NCBI GenBank assembly: GCA_016713405.1
Contig: JADJPF010000013.1
Location: 66,855-130,854 of the forward strand
DNA: 64,000 nucleotides
Reading direction: 5' to 3'
DNA from: Blastocatellia bacterium
GTDB taxonomy: Bacteria > Acidobacteriota > Blastocatellia > Chloracidobacteriales > JADJPF01
Below are positions 8,221-17,095 of this stretch, piece after piece. A program made the translations under genes and the position numbers. The stretch's first letter is position 1, and the number at the start of each line of letters is the position of its first letter. The notes under the pieces were generated by a model that saw only the letters and a program-made list of their open reading frames with translations, was not told the origin of the DNA and searched no databases.

Positions 8221-9666
8221 TCACTTTGCTATTATGATTGCAAAGTGCCTAGTTTTTGAGTTAGCAGCAAATTTTGTTGCTAGACCCAAGCGAGGCGACC
8301 ATATAATCTCATCCTCAACACTCGTTACTAACGGCCAAAATGCCCTTTGGCTTAGGGCAATACGCTTTTCTAACATTAAATCTTTTACCTTTTCCACCCC
8401 TTTATGATTAACAACTTGATAACTATCTCCTGGATGCCTAAAACGGACTTTTAGTTTATTTCCTTTTGCTTCTAAATCTACTAAAGCAAAATAATCTTTT
8501 GAAAAATTATTTATTCTATTAGGATCATCTACGTAGTTTTCATAGGAAATAGTAAAAATTTTGTTTTCAAAACTTTGGCCTAATAGTAAATCTACTGTAA
8601 ATTTTTCTTGTTTTGTCACATCACTTTCATCTTTATATTTAAAAACAAGCTGGTTAAACTCTCTTAAGGCGAGTAATTTATTAGGTAACTCTATTTTCTT
8701 GCCACTTTTATTAGCTGATAGCAAGCTGTCTACGGCTGCAATATGAGTTGATGTTAGGCGTTTTAGAGAGCCTTGCAGTTGTTCTATAGCATCTCTAATT
8801 TTTTGTTGACGTAGTATGCTGGGTAAATCACTAAGCTCTTTTACGTTAAGTCTAATTTCGTTAACCTCTTTATTTTCAGCATTATTTTTATCAATAATTA
8901 AATTATTTGTCTTGTTATTTAAGAGTTCTTGCCAAGCTCTTAATTGCTCTGAAGTGCGTGCAATAGCTGATATTGCTTGAGGGTTTATCTCTAAAAGCTT
9001 AGGTAAAATCTCTAGTCTGATTTTATTACGAGTTAATTTTGTTGAAAAATTAGAAGAATCTATACAAGCCATTTGTTTTTTTTCTAACAAATATTTTTCA
9101 ATCTCAGACCGACTTGTAGAAAGTAATGGACGGATTAAATTAACCGTAGGATAACTTAAGTTAGATTTAAAGTAATTAACCTTTAATATAGGTTTTATAC
9201 CTGATAAACCAGATACTCCAGAGCCTCGAATTAGACGCATTAAAAATGTCTCGGCTTGATCATTTAAGTTATGTGCTGTAGCAATAATACTTGTCCCAAT
9301 ACTTTGAGCCGTTTTTTGCAAAAATTGATAGCGTAGCTCTCTAGCAGTAGCTTCTAAATTAGCTCCTTTAGCAATTTCTGCTACTGCTAGGCGATCTATA
9401 GTCAGTGGTAAGTTATTTTGAGCCGCAAAATTATGGACAAACTCCTCATCATTTTCTGATTCTTTGCCTCTTAATAAGTGATTTAGATGTGCTAGATGAA
9501 TCTTAAATTGATTGCAATATAGTTCTTGAATTTCTTTTAAGAGCAGCACTAGTGCAACGGAATCCGGGCCACCGGATAAAGCAACTAATACTGTAGAAGT
9601 TTCATTAAACATTTTGTTATACTGAACAAATAGCCAAATTTGTTGATTAAGTAATAATTTAGACAT
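8221..9666 (-). CDS. tilS: tRNA(Ile)-lysidine synthase TilS
   Basis: A 481-residue PP-loop ATPase that converts the wobble C34 of tRNA-Ile(CAU) to lysidine, so that it reads AUA. The PP-loop is LSGGPDSVAL at about residues 29-38. It is followed by the HLNHLLRG and ATAHNLNDQAET segments typical of TilS. The central helical substrate-binding domain follows, and then the C-terminal TilS_C domain with KLKVRFRHPGDSY and a WPLVTSVEDEIIW strand. Full family length. It is upstream of ftsH on the same strand. No strong Shine-Dalgarno precedes the ATG. Confidence 0.96.
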   Translation of the reverse strand: MSKLLLNQQIWLFVQYNKMFNETSTVLVALSGGPDSVALVLLLKEIQELYCNQFKIHLAHLNHLLRGKESENDEEFVHNFAAQNNLPLTIDRLAVAEIAKGANLEATARELRYQFLQKTAQSIGTSIIATAHNLNDQAETFLMRLIRGSGVSGLSGIKPILKVNYFKSNLSYPTVNLIRPLLSTSRSEIEKYLLEKKQMACIDSSNFSTKLTRNKIRLEILPKLLEINPQAISAIARTSEQLRAWQELLNNKTNNLIIDKNNAENKEVNEIRLNVKELSDLPSILRQQKIRDAIEQLQGSLKRLTSTHIAAVDSLLSANKSGKKIELPNKLLALREFNQLVFKYKDESDVTKQEKFTVDLLLGQSFENKIFTISYENYVDDPNRINNFSKDYFALVDLEAKGNKLKVRFRHPGDSYQVVNHKGVEKVKDLMLEKRIALSQRAFWPLVTSVEDEIIWSPRLGLATKFAANSKTRHFAIIIAK

Positions 9667-9773
9667 ATTAATTGTTGCTATAACTAATAGAATAATCTTT
9701 GAGTTAAAATATTAAATTAATTATTAGCCGGAGGCTATCAGCTTTTTTACACTCAGCTAATACAGGGCTGTGT

Positions 9774-9846
9774 TATAATAAGCCTGCCTTTTGCATACTT
9801 AGTTCTTCATAACTTTAGCCAAATAATTTATAGCATACTTAGTTCT
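9774..9846 (+). promoter_or_regulatory. Candidate promoter region with a 40-bp-spaced direct repeat
   Basis: A perfect TATAAT (9774-9779) lies about 90 nt upstream of the FHA-GAF-HD-GYP gene. It has no good -35 at standard spacing. Downstream, the 14-mer GCATACTTAGTTCT occurs twice (9793-9806 and 9833-9846), start to start 40 bp, close to four helical turns. This may be a regulator site. The evidence is sequence pattern only. Confidence 0.35.
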
Positions 9847-9868
9847 ACTCAATTGTAATGAGGAGCTT

Positions 9869-11533
9869 ATGGCGGAAAAACAAGAAAAAAAATGGGCAAC
9901 GCTTAAATTTACTGATCCAAGTGGTTCAGCAAGGAGCCTAAGTTTATACAAATCCGTTTTTACTATTGGGCGGCTTGGAGATAATGACTTACAACTAGAT
10001 GACCCTTATGTCTCACGCCATCATGCAGAAATTATGTTTGATGGGGAAAATTATACTTTTAGAGATAAAGGTAGCACTTCAGGTAGCTTTGTTAATGGTA
10101 GTAAAGTTGCTGAAAAAGCTCTTAAATCAGGCGATAAGGTTAATTTAGGTAGACGTAATGGCTTAGAATTAGCTTTTGAATGGTCAGGTCAAAATACTAC
10201 TACTAATCGTATTGCTGTTGAGCAACGCAAAGCAGAGGAAGAATCTACACATGTAATGAGTGTAATAGACCATCGCCAAACTCGTTATCTAAATACTTCC
10301 TTAATTCATCAACAAAAATTAAATACTGTTGCTACAGTAAGTCGCTTAAAAGCTCTTTATGAAATTACTAGTGCTATTCTTTCAATTAAAACACGAGATG
10401 AACTAGTCAATAAATTATTAGATTTAGTTTTTGAAGCTTTACCCGCTGAACGTGGCGCGATAATGTTAAGTGACGATAAAGGATTAAATGTTAGGGCTTC
10501 TAAACATCGTAACCCTACGAATAAAACAGCAGTTCAGCCTAGCACAACAATTGTTAATCGAGTTTTTAATGAAAACGTTGCTACACTAAGCGTTGATGCT
10601 CATAGTGATAGCCGTTTTGCTTCACAAAAAAGCGTAATTTTCCAAGCTATTCGCTCTGTAATGTGCGCTCCTATTAGCTCTTCTAATCATGTTTGGGGTG
10701 TTTGTTATGTAGATAACTTAAATACACAGAAGAATTTTGAAGAAGAAGAATTAGAATTTTTAATGGCAGTTGCTCGCCAAGCTGGTATGGCACTTGAAAA
10801 CCTACATTTAATTGATGAGCAAAAAATTACTCTAGAAAGTTTTATTACTACTCTAGCAGCCTCAATTGATGCTAGGGATGATATGACCGCAGGACATTCG
10901 GCTAGAGTTGCTAAATATTCTCGTACTTGTGCTAAATATATGGGTCTTTCAAAGGATGAAATAAAACTTATCTATTATGCAGGCTTGTTACACGATTACG
11001 GCAAAATAGGGACTCGTGAAGCAATACTTTGTAAGCCTGGTAAACTTACGCCTGAAGAAATGGCACATATGCGTGAACATGCTTATGATACACATAAAAT
11101 TCTTTCTAAAATCCACTTTACCAAAGAGTTAGCAGATATTCCTTTAATTGCTTCTAGCCATCATGAACATATGGATGGGACAGGATACCCATTTAATTTA
11201 ACTTCTGAGCAAATTCCATTGGGTGGAAAAATTATTGCTGTTGCTGACTTTTTTGACGCACTCACTCATAAACGCCATTATCGAGAGCCAATGCCTATTG
11301 AAGATGTAATTAGTCTAATTGATGACCAAAGCGGAACAAAATTTGATACAGCAGTAGTAGAATCATTTAAGGAATATGTTTATAAAGAGTATATTCCTAA
11401 TCAAAAGAAACGTGCAGAGATGGACAAACTTAAAGAGCGTCAAAGCCAAAAAACAGGAGCGCAAGCTAAATTAGAGGAAGAAGAAGTTTTTGTTGCTCAA
11501 CATGATCATCAAATTTCTATCCCTAATAGATAG
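9869..11533 (+). CDS. FHA-GAF-HD-GYP signalling protein
   Basis: A 554-residue cytosolic signalling protein. The FHA domain (about 10-110) reads FTIGRLGDNDLQLDDPYVSRHHAEI and binds phosphothreonine peptides. A GAF domain (about 165-320) follows. A C-terminal HD-GYP phosphodiesterase (about 325-500) has the metal-binding HD in LLHDYGKIG and HHEHMDGTGYP, which is the GYP motif, so c-di-GMP hydrolysis is likely. An acidic, charged tail ends the protein. An AATGAGGAG sits just before the ATG. The architecture links Ser/Thr kinase signalling (see the kinase at 28.2 kb) to c-di-GMP turnover. It is transcribed alone, with a terminator after it. Confidence 0.92.
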   Translation: MAEKQEKKWATLKFTDPSGSARSLSLYKSVFTIGRLGDNDLQLDDPYVSRHHAEIMFDGENYTFRDKGSTSGSFVNGSKVAEKALKSGDKVNLGRRNGLELAFEWSGQNTTTNRIAVEQRKAEEESTHVMSVIDHRQTRYLNTSLIHQQKLNTVATVSRLKALYEITSAILSIKTRDELVNKLLDLVFEALPAERGAIMLSDDKGLNVRASKHRNPTNKTAVQPSTTIVNRVFNENVATLSVDAHSDSRFASQKSVIFQAIRSVMCAPISSSNHVWGVCYVDNLNTQKNFEEEELEFLMAVARQAGMALENLHLIDEQKITLESFITTLAASIDARDDMTAGHSARVAKYSRTCAKYMGLSKDEIKLIYYAGLLHDYGKIGTREAILCKPGKLTPEEMAHMREHAYDTHKILSKIHFTKELADIPLIASSHHEHMDGTGYPFNLTSEQIPLGGKIIAVADFFDALTHKRHYREPMPIEDVISLIDDQSGTKFDTAVVESFKEYVYKEYIPNQKKRAEMDKLKERQSQKTGAQAKLEEEEVFVAQHDHQISIPNR

Positions 11534-11578
11534 AATAGATAAAGTTTTTTTTACAACTGTATAAATAGCTGTTTTCTT

Positions 11579-11612
11579 GCCCAGTGATTTTTCGCTGGGC
11601 GTTTAATTTTTA
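11579..11612 (+). terminator. Rho-independent terminator after the HD-GYP gene
   Basis: GCCCAGTG (11579-11586) and CGCTGGGC (11593-11600) form an 8-bp stem with one G-U pair and a T-rich loop. A GTTTAATTTTT tail follows. Confidence 0.65.
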
Positions 11613-11626
11613 AGTTGGAGTAATTT

Positions 11627-12490
11627 GTGTCAGAAAAAAAAATATTAGTTACAGGCGGAAGCGGTTATTTAGGTTCATATATCCGCCAATATTTTAATGC
11701 AGATGATTTGTCTAGACGTGCTGGACAAGATCTGAGCTTACTAAAAGACCTTAGTTTTATAAAAAATTATGATGTAATTATTCATATGGCTGCTTGTGTT
11801 AATAAACGAGCAGATGCAGCAGGGCAAAACTTTACGGTTAATGTAGGTGGAACAATTAAACTATTAGAAAAATTATCTGAAGGACAAACGTTTATTTTTT
11901 GTTCTACTAAAGATGTTTATGGCAGCCATATTGATAAATACAAAACAGTTCCAGAAACTTGTAGCACTGATTTTATAGGTCAAAACGCTTATGAATGGTC
12001 AAAGCTAATAGCTGAAAAATATGCTGAATATTATTGTAATAATGCTAAAGCTAGATTAGGTATTTTTCGGCTTTCTACTGTGTATGCTCCTGCTGCTGCT
12101 AGTCAAGGAAATCCTGGTGGGTTTGTTTCGTTTTTTACCCGCACAATAGCAAAAGGTGAACAACTTCAATTAAAAATGAAAGGTGAACAAATCCGAGATT
12201 TATTGCATGTAAATGATTTAGCAGAAGCTTTTAAGCTTTTTATTAATAGTAATCAACAAAGTAGTCTTTATAATATTGGTGGTGGTCTAAAAAATAGCAC
12301 TACGCTTTATCAATTGACCCAAACCATAGCAAAACTAGTTAAAAAGTCGGCAAACCTAGTACTTTCAGATGAAGCAGTAAAAGAGCAAATCCATTATGTT
12401 ACAGATATTAGTAAATTAAGCAGTGAACTAGGTTGGCAACCAAAAATAGATATTGAATCAGGACTAAGGACATTATTAGAAAATGTTTGA
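11627..12490 (+). CDS. NAD-dependent epimerase/dehydratase (extended SDR)
   Basis: A 287-residue extended short-chain dehydrogenase that probably epimerises, dehydrates or reduces a nucleotide sugar. The N-terminal NAD site is TGGSGYLGSY. The catalytic Tyr-x3-Lys is in YEWSKLIAEKYAE near residue 125, preceded by the Ser/Thr of IFCSTKDVYG. The C-terminal part has the RDLLHVNDLAEAF motif typical of sugar-nucleotide enzymes. The start is GTG with TTGGAG about 9 nt upstream. Its last 8 bp overlap the heptosyltransferase start, indicating translational coupling and a role in LPS core sugar synthesis. It could be the ADP-heptose epimerase step, but it lacks features that would prove this. Confidence 0.85.
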   Translation: MSEKKILVTGGSGYLGSYIRQYFNADDLSRRAGQDLSLLKDLSFIKNYDVIIHMAACVNKRADAAGQNFTVNVGGTIKLLEKLSEGQTFIFCSTKDVYGSHIDKYKTVPETCSTDFIGQNAYEWSKLIAEKYAEYYCNNAKARLGIFRLSTVYAPAAASQGNPGGFVSFFTRTIAKGEQLQLKMKGEQIRDLLHVNDLAEAFKLFINSNQQSSLYNIGGGLKNSTTLYQLTQTIAKLVKKSANLVLSDEAVKEQIHYVTDISKLSSELGWQPKIDIESGLRTLLENV

Positions 12491-13541
12491 ACCCGAATCT
12501 GTTAAAAAAATTTTAGTACGTGGTACAAATTGGGTAGGTGACAGCATTGTCACCCTGCCAGCACTGCGCGAGCTAAAAAGAATTTTTCCTAAAGCGGAAA
12601 TTTCTTTGCTAGTAAAACCTTGGGTCGCAGGAATTTTTCAAGATCTAGAATGTATTGATGAAGTAATAACTTATGAACGAGATAAAAAAGGTGTTTGGGC
12701 AACAATTAAAGAGTTAAAAACCAAAAATTTTGATCTAGCAGTCCTGTTTCAAAATGCTTTTGAGGCTGCTGTTTTAGCTTTTGGAGCAAAAGCCAAGATA
12801 AGAGCCGGTTTTAAGACTGAAGGACGAGGATTTTTACTTACTCACCCTCTAAATTTAACTAAGGAAATTCTTTCTCTACACCAAATTTATTATTACTTAC
12901 ATATCATTTCGCAGTTAGAAGAGCGTCTTTTTGGTCAAAGCCAAGTAGATTTTAAAAATCTCAAGTATTCTTTACCTGTAAGCAAAGAAAGACAAACAGC
13001 TATTAAAGAAAAAGTTAGCAGTTTTGGCATAAATACCAATAAAAAATTAATAGCAATTAATCCTGGAGCTACAAATAGTCGGGCAAAACGTTGGCCTATA
13101 GAGCGTTTTGCTGCTTTAGCTGATCGTTTAGTGGTTGCTGGTAATGAAGTTGTGTTTATTGGTGCGGGTGCAGAGCTAGATATTACTGAAACTGCAATTA
13201 AAAATATGTGGGAGAAGGCAAAAATTTTAACTGGCAAGACCACACTAGCCGAAAGTATAGCTTTTTTAAGTATCTGTGACTTAGTTGTTTCTAATGATAC
13301 GGGCCCAGCCTATATTTCTGCTGCTTTAGAACGTCCGACTTTAACAATCTTTGGGCCCACAGACGATAAAATGATTTGTCCTTTTGGTACAAAAGCAGAA
13401 ATTTTGCGCTATAGCGTAGATTGTTCACCTTGTATGCTAAAAGATTGTCCTATTGACCACCGTTGTATGACTTCTATGAGCGTACAAATGGTTTTAAGTA
13501 GGGCATTACAAATATTAAATAATAAATTAATTTTGGAGTAA
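12483..13541 (+). CDS. waaF: ADP-heptose:LPS heptosyltransferase (glycosyltransferase family 9)
   Basis: A 352-residue GT9 enzyme that transfers heptose from ADP-heptose to lipid A-core on the inner face of the inner membrane. The N-terminal RGTNWVGDSIVTLPALREL segment and the C-terminal nucleotide-sugar site, INPGATNSRAKRWP then SNDTGPAYISAALERP and FGPTDD, are hallmarks of the WaaC/WaaF family. Cysteines near the C-terminus (CSPCMLKDCPIDHRC) are common in WaaF-like members. It overlaps the upstream epimerase and abuts the phosphatase GmhB, so the three form a heptose operon. WaaF versus another GT9 subtype cannot be fixed by eye. Confidence 0.88.
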   Translation: MFEPESVKKILVRGTNWVGDSIVTLPALRELKRIFPKAEISLLVKPWVAGIFQDLECIDEVITYERDKKGVWATIKELKTKNFDLAVLFQNAFEAAVLAFGAKAKIRAGFKTEGRGFLLTHPLNLTKEILSLHQIYYYLHIISQLEERLFGQSQVDFKNLKYSLPVSKERQTAIKEKVSSFGINTNKKLIAINPGATNSRAKRWPIERFAALADRLVVAGNEVVFIGAGAELDITETAIKNMWEKAKILTGKTTLAESIAFLSICDLVVSNDTGPAYISAALERPTLTIFGPTDDKMICPFGTKAEILRYSVDCSPCMLKDCPIDHRCMTSMSVQMVLSRALQILNNKLILE

Positions 13542-13550
13542 GTGCGATTT

Positions 13551-14129
13551 ATGAAGCAAGTAGCTGTGTTTTTAGACCGAGATGGTACGGTAAGCGAAGA
13601 AGTTGGTTATGTTAATCATTTATCAAGATTTAAGTTATTTCCTTGGACAGCAGAAGCTATCAAAAAACTTAATCAAGCAGGAATAAAAGCTATTTTAGTG
13701 ACTAATCAAGCTGGAGTAGCAAGAGGTTATTTTACAGAAGACCTAATTGGCAAGGTACATAATAAACTATTAGAGGAATTAGCAAAAACAGGAGCATATT
13801 TAGACGCAATTTATTATTGTCCTCATCATCCTTCAGCCGGACAACCACCTTATCGGGCTAATTGTGAATGTAGAAAGCCTAAACCAGGGCTACTTTATAA
13901 AGCTACTGATGAACATAACATAGATTTAAGTCGCTCATTTATGATTGGCGATAAATACACAGACGTTGAATTAGGGCAAAGAATAGGTGTTAAAGGTGTT
14001 ATGGTTATGACTGGCTATGGAATTGGGGAATATGAGTATCAGCGACAAAACTGGCCTCAAATGCCAGATAAAATAGCAGAAAATTTATTAACTGCTGTAG
14101 ATTGGATAATTAGCCAAGCAAAAACTTAG
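13551..14129 (+). CDS. gmhB: D-glycero-beta-D-manno-heptose 1,7-bisphosphate 7-phosphatase (HAD family)
   Basis: A HAD-superfamily phosphatase of about 192 residues that removes the 7-phosphate in ADP-heptose synthesis. The nucleophile motif is FLDRDGTV at the N-terminus. Motif II is in ILVTNQAGVARGY. The GmhB-specific zinc loop CPHHP...CECRKP is complete, and motif III/IV is MIGDKYTDVELG. ATG at 13551 is a better start than GTG at 13542, because the TTGGAG is 12 nt from the ATG but only 3 nt from the GTG. It is the third gene of the heptose operon. Confidence 0.92.
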   Translation: MKQVAVFLDRDGTVSEEVGYVNHLSRFKLFPWTAEAIKKLNQAGIKAILVTNQAGVARGYFTEDLIGKVHNKLLEELAKTGAYLDAIYYCPHHPSAGQPPYRANCECRKPKPGLLYKATDEHNIDLSRSFMIGDKYTDVELGQRIGVKGVMVMTGYGIGEYEYQRQNWPQMPDKIAENLLTAVDWIISQAKT

Positions 14130-14225
14130 CCATAGCTTTGCTAAAATGCGTAGCCTGACTAGGCTGGTTAAGTTATACTGCTCTACTTTAAAACTTTTAA
14201 TTAAATTTCTTCCCAAAAATTTTTT

Positions 14226-15194
14226 ATGAGAATAAAGATCTTTTTCCACAATAATTGTTTTGATGGTGTTGCTTCAGCAGCAACTTTTGCTGTTTTTTAT
14301 CGTGAATGTATAAATTCTGATGCAGAACAAAGTTTTGAAGGTCTTGCACATAAAGCTGGTCAAATATTTGATGAATCTAGGTTTGATGGTGATGAGAATG
14401 CAATTGTAGATTTTAAGTATAGTAGTTCTCCACAGCTAACTTGGTGGTTTGACCATCATCAAAGTGCTTTTTTAACTGATTCAGACGCAGCACATTATCG
14501 CAATGACCCGGCTGGAATAAAATCTGGTAAAAAATTTGTTGATACTAATTACCGTTCTTGTACTAAATTTATTGCTGAAACTGCTTCAAGCAAATTTGGT
14601 CTAAAATCAGATTTTTTATATGAGCTTGTTCAATGGGCTGATGTTATTGATGGTGCACTTTATCCTGATGCTAAAACTGCTGTTGAACTAGATGCCCCAG
14701 CCCTACATTTAATGCTAGTTATTGAGTCAGCACGAGATGATAAATTGCTAGCTAAAATTATACAAGATCTTCAAACTATGACACTTAGCCAAGTTGCTAG
14801 CCAAGATTATATCACTGGTATTTTTGATTACTATTATAAACGTCACTTAAATGCAATTGGTATTATCAAAGCTGCTGCTCATTCAGAAAGAAGTGCAGTG
14901 TATTTTGATGTAAGTGAACATGATATGGAAGGATATAGTAAGTTTATTCCTTATTATTTACATCCAGAAGCTCTTTATAGCATTGGCTTAAGTCTTAGCC
15001 CACAACGTTCTAAAGTGTCGGTTGGCTATAATCCTTGGGCAAAAGACACGCGCCGACATAATTTAGCCTCTATTTGTGAGCGTTATGGAGGGGGTGGACA
15101 TCCTGTAGTTGGAGCAATTTCTTTTAGCCCTCAAGATTTAGATTTAGCCCGTAAAGTTGCACTAGAAATTGCTGAGGAATTACGTAGCAGCTAA
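14226..15194 (+). CDS. DHH/DHHA1 family phosphoesterase
   Basis: A 322-residue member of the DHH phosphoesterase superfamily (NrnA/RecJ-like), metal-dependent hydrolases of short oligonucleotides or cyclic dinucleotides. The first metal motif is divergent (HNNCFDGVASAA in place of HxxxDxDxxGS). The DHH signature appears as WWFDHHQSAF near residue 78. The C-terminal DHHA1 domain ends in RYGGGGHPVVGAISF, the substrate-binding GGGH motif. The protein probably acts in the cytosol; the substrate could be nanoRNA, pAp or c-di-nucleotides. An intergenic gap of about 96 nt separates it from gmhB. Confidence 0.82.
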   Translation: MRIKIFFHNNCFDGVASAATFAVFYRECINSDAEQSFEGLAHKAGQIFDESRFDGDENAIVDFKYSSSPQLTWWFDHHQSAFLTDSDAAHYRNDPAGIKSGKKFVDTNYRSCTKFIAETASSKFGLKSDFLYELVQWADVIDGALYPDAKTAVELDAPALHLMLVIESARDDKLLAKIIQDLQTMTLSQVASQDYITGIFDYYYKRHLNAIGIIKAAAHSERSAVYFDVSEHDMEGYSKFIPYYLHPEALYSIGLSLSPQRSKVSVGYNPWAKDTRRHNLASICERYGGGGHPVVGAISFSPQDLDLARKVALEIAEELRSS

Positions 15195-15254
15195 ATTTTA
15201 TTCATTAAATACTATGTAAACTAAGTAATATAGCAATTTTGTATTCTTAACTCT

Positions 15255-15390
15255 TAAGCCCCAGAGGGGCAAAATAACTGTAGCCTAGGGTTTCAACCCT
15301 AGAAAATAATAGTTAAGTCTCTTTAAGCCCTATAAGGGCGACATAGTCTTTTAATGCTAAGAAAATACTATGTCGCCCCGTTGGGGCTTA
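15255..15390. repeat. Cluster of four short palindromes; the last two form a large inverted repeat
   Basis: Four hairpins lie in a row: GCCCC-AGA-GGGGC (about 15258-15270), CTAGGGT-TTCA-ACCCTAG (about 15285-15302), GCCCT-ATA-AGGGC (15327-15339) and GCCCC-GTT-GGGGC (about 15375-15387). The third and fourth lie in arms TAAGCCCtataaGGGCGACATAGT (15324-15347, lower case marks the loop region) and its near complement at 15367-15390. Together these make an imperfect 24-bp inverted repeat. This layout resembles dispersed REP-like intergenic repeats. Confidence 0.65.
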
Positions 15391-15459
15391 AGATTAAAAT
15401 ATCAGAATATTTAGTTTACAGTGTATTAAATAAAAAGTTATTAAAAACATAATGTAAAT

Positions 15460-15486
15460 GCGGGCCTAATGCCCGCAAAGCTTTTT
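15460..15486 (+). terminator. Hairpin terminator before the GalE-like gene
   Basis: GCGGGC (15460-15465) and GCCCGC (15471-15476) form a 6-bp GC stem with a 5-nt loop, followed by AAAGCTTTTT. It ends any transcript coming from the DHH gene. Confidence 0.6.
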
Positions 15487-15524
15487 ATTAGAGCTATTTA
15501 TAATAGTAATTGTTGGGAGAAAAT

Positions 15525-16454
15525 ATGAAAGTATTGGTTACTGGAGGAGCAGGATTTATTGCTTCTCATATTGTAGATGCTTATCTAACATCAGGTCATA
15601 AAGTTGTAATAGTAGATAATCTTACTACAGGACAAGAAATAAATATTAATCCTAAAGCACAGTTTTATAAATTAGATATTCGTGACCAAGAATTGCTAGA
15701 AATTATACGTAAAGAAAAAATTGAAGTTGTAAGCCATCAAGCTGCACAAGTAGATATTCGTCGCTCAGTCCTTGATCCTGTATATGATGCTAGTGTAAAT
15801 ATCTTAGGTAGTATTAATTTACTAGAAGCTTGTGTTAAAACAGGAGTAAAACATTTTATTTTTGCTTCAACAGGAGGTGCAATTTATGGCGAGCAAAGCT
15901 ATTTTCCTGCTGATGAAACACATCCACTTAACCCAATGTCACCTTATGGAATTACTAAATTAACCTTAGAAAAATATTTATCTTACTATAGCAATACCTA
16001 TAATCTTACCTATACAGCATTACGATATGGAAATGTCTATGGCCCACGTCAAAATCCAAAAGGGGAAGCCGGAGTAGTAGCAATTTTTTGTGAGCAAATG
16101 CTTGCAGGAAAAACACCTATAATAAATGGTAATGGAAAGCAAACCCGCGATTATATTTATGTTGGGGATGTGGTAAAAGCTAATTTGCTAGCTTTAGAAA
16201 ACTACCAAACTGTATTTAATCAAGCTTTTAATATTGGTACAGGGATAGAAACAGATGTGATTGATATTTTTAAGACCCTACAAGATGAACTTAAAACGGA
16301 TTATGAGCAAACCCATGCAGCCGCTAAAGCAGGAGAGCAACGGCGAAGTGTCTTAAATATCAACAAAGCAAAAGAAAAACTTGGTTGGCAACCAACAGTT
16401 GACCTAAAAATAGGGTTTCATAAAACAGTAAAATTTTATCAAGAAAAATTATAA
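15525..16454 (+). CDS. galE: UDP-glucose 4-epimerase-like NAD-dependent epimerase
   Basis: About 309 residues of an extended SDR enzyme. TGGAGFIASHIVDAY is the NAD site and ASTGGAIYG carries the Ser. YGITKLTLEKYLSYY contains the catalytic Tyr-x3-Lys. RYGNVYGPRQNPKGEAGVV and the RDYIYVGDV motif are typical of UDP-hexose 4-epimerases and related enzymes. ATG at 15525 follows GGGAG with good spacing and is preferred over upstream TTG codons. It fits with galU in UDP-sugar supply for surface polysaccharide. Exact substrate (Glc/Gal or N-acetyl forms) is not fixed. Its last 6 bp overlap the convergent downstream gene. Confidence 0.85.
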   Translation: MKVLVTGGAGFIASHIVDAYLTSGHKVVIVDNLTTGQEININPKAQFYKLDIRDQELLEIIRKEKIEVVSHQAAQVDIRRSVLDPVYDASVNILGSINLLEACVKTGVKHFIFASTGGAIYGEQSYFPADETHPLNPMSPYGITKLTLEKYLSYYSNTYNLTYTALRYGNVYGPRQNPKGEAGVVAIFCEQMLAGKTPIINGNGKQTRDYIYVGDVVKANLLALENYQTVFNQAFNIGTGIETDVIDIFKTLQDELKTDYEQTHAAAKAGEQRRSVLNINKAKEKLGWQPTVDLKIGFHKTVKFYQEKL

Positions 16455-17089
16455 GTCTCTTTTAAGTAAATAAGTTGTGTGTGGAAGTACAGCTTGAAAA
16501 ATATGTTCTGGGGCTGTGTTTTTTTCGTGGGTATCAGGCGCAAAATCATAGTTAATTTTATGATAAAGATGTTGAACAAATGCTGAACAATAAAGCGAGC
16601 GGTCTTTTTGAAAAAGGTTGGGCCGTCTTCTTAACCTACGACTAGGTAAAGCTACTAGAGTTCCTAAAAGCTCTCTTAAAGAATATTTCCATTGTTGGGC
16701 AATAAGGTCTAGCCCTGCTTTAATAATGGTTTCAACTTGTTCTTGTGTTAACTTAAAGTCAAGTATTGCAAGAATTGGATAAGTTTTCTCATCAAAATAT
16801 TTATCAATTCGGTTTTCCTGAACGCCAAAACGAACATTACGCCCTGCAATATCTACATCAGATTCCATCAACCATTGTTGATTATCTAAACGAGTTCCTT
16901 GTAATAAAAAGCGTGTGACCATTGGCTATCAAGCTTATTAGGATTAACTGCTCGTTGAGCGCGTTTAATACCAACATCAAAAAAATGTGATGCTCCAACC
17001 AGCCCGACTCTACCAGCTAGGGAATAAGTTTTTAAGAAATCCTGATTAGTTACATTATTTATTACTACTAACTTATTTAATTCATTCAT
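16449..17089 (-). CDS. Permuted papain-like (YiiX/YebB-type) cysteine hydrolase, frameshifted
   Basis: Two overlapping minus-strand frames (17089-16886 and 16922-16449) join into one protein of about 212 residues if one base is added to the A5 run at 16906-16910 (T-run on the coding strand). The join then reads SQWSHAFLLQGTRL, which is the His motif of circularly permuted NlpC/P60-like (orthopox G6R-like) papain folds. The catalytic Cys follows in LYCSAFVQHLY. Such proteins act as amidases or peptidases, often on lipids or cell wall. It lies 6 nt from the NUDIX gene and may share its transcript. The break is probably a sequencing error. Confidence 0.6.
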
Positions 17090-17095
17090 AAATTT

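Larger units (their letters stand above)
15195..15524. other. Intergenic region with palindromic repeats and a terminator
   Basis: There is no gene in these 330 bases. They hold a cluster of small GC-rich palindromes (listed separately) in AT-rich DNA, then a strong hairpin terminator, then the Shine-Dalgarno of the next epimerase. Confidence 0.7.
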
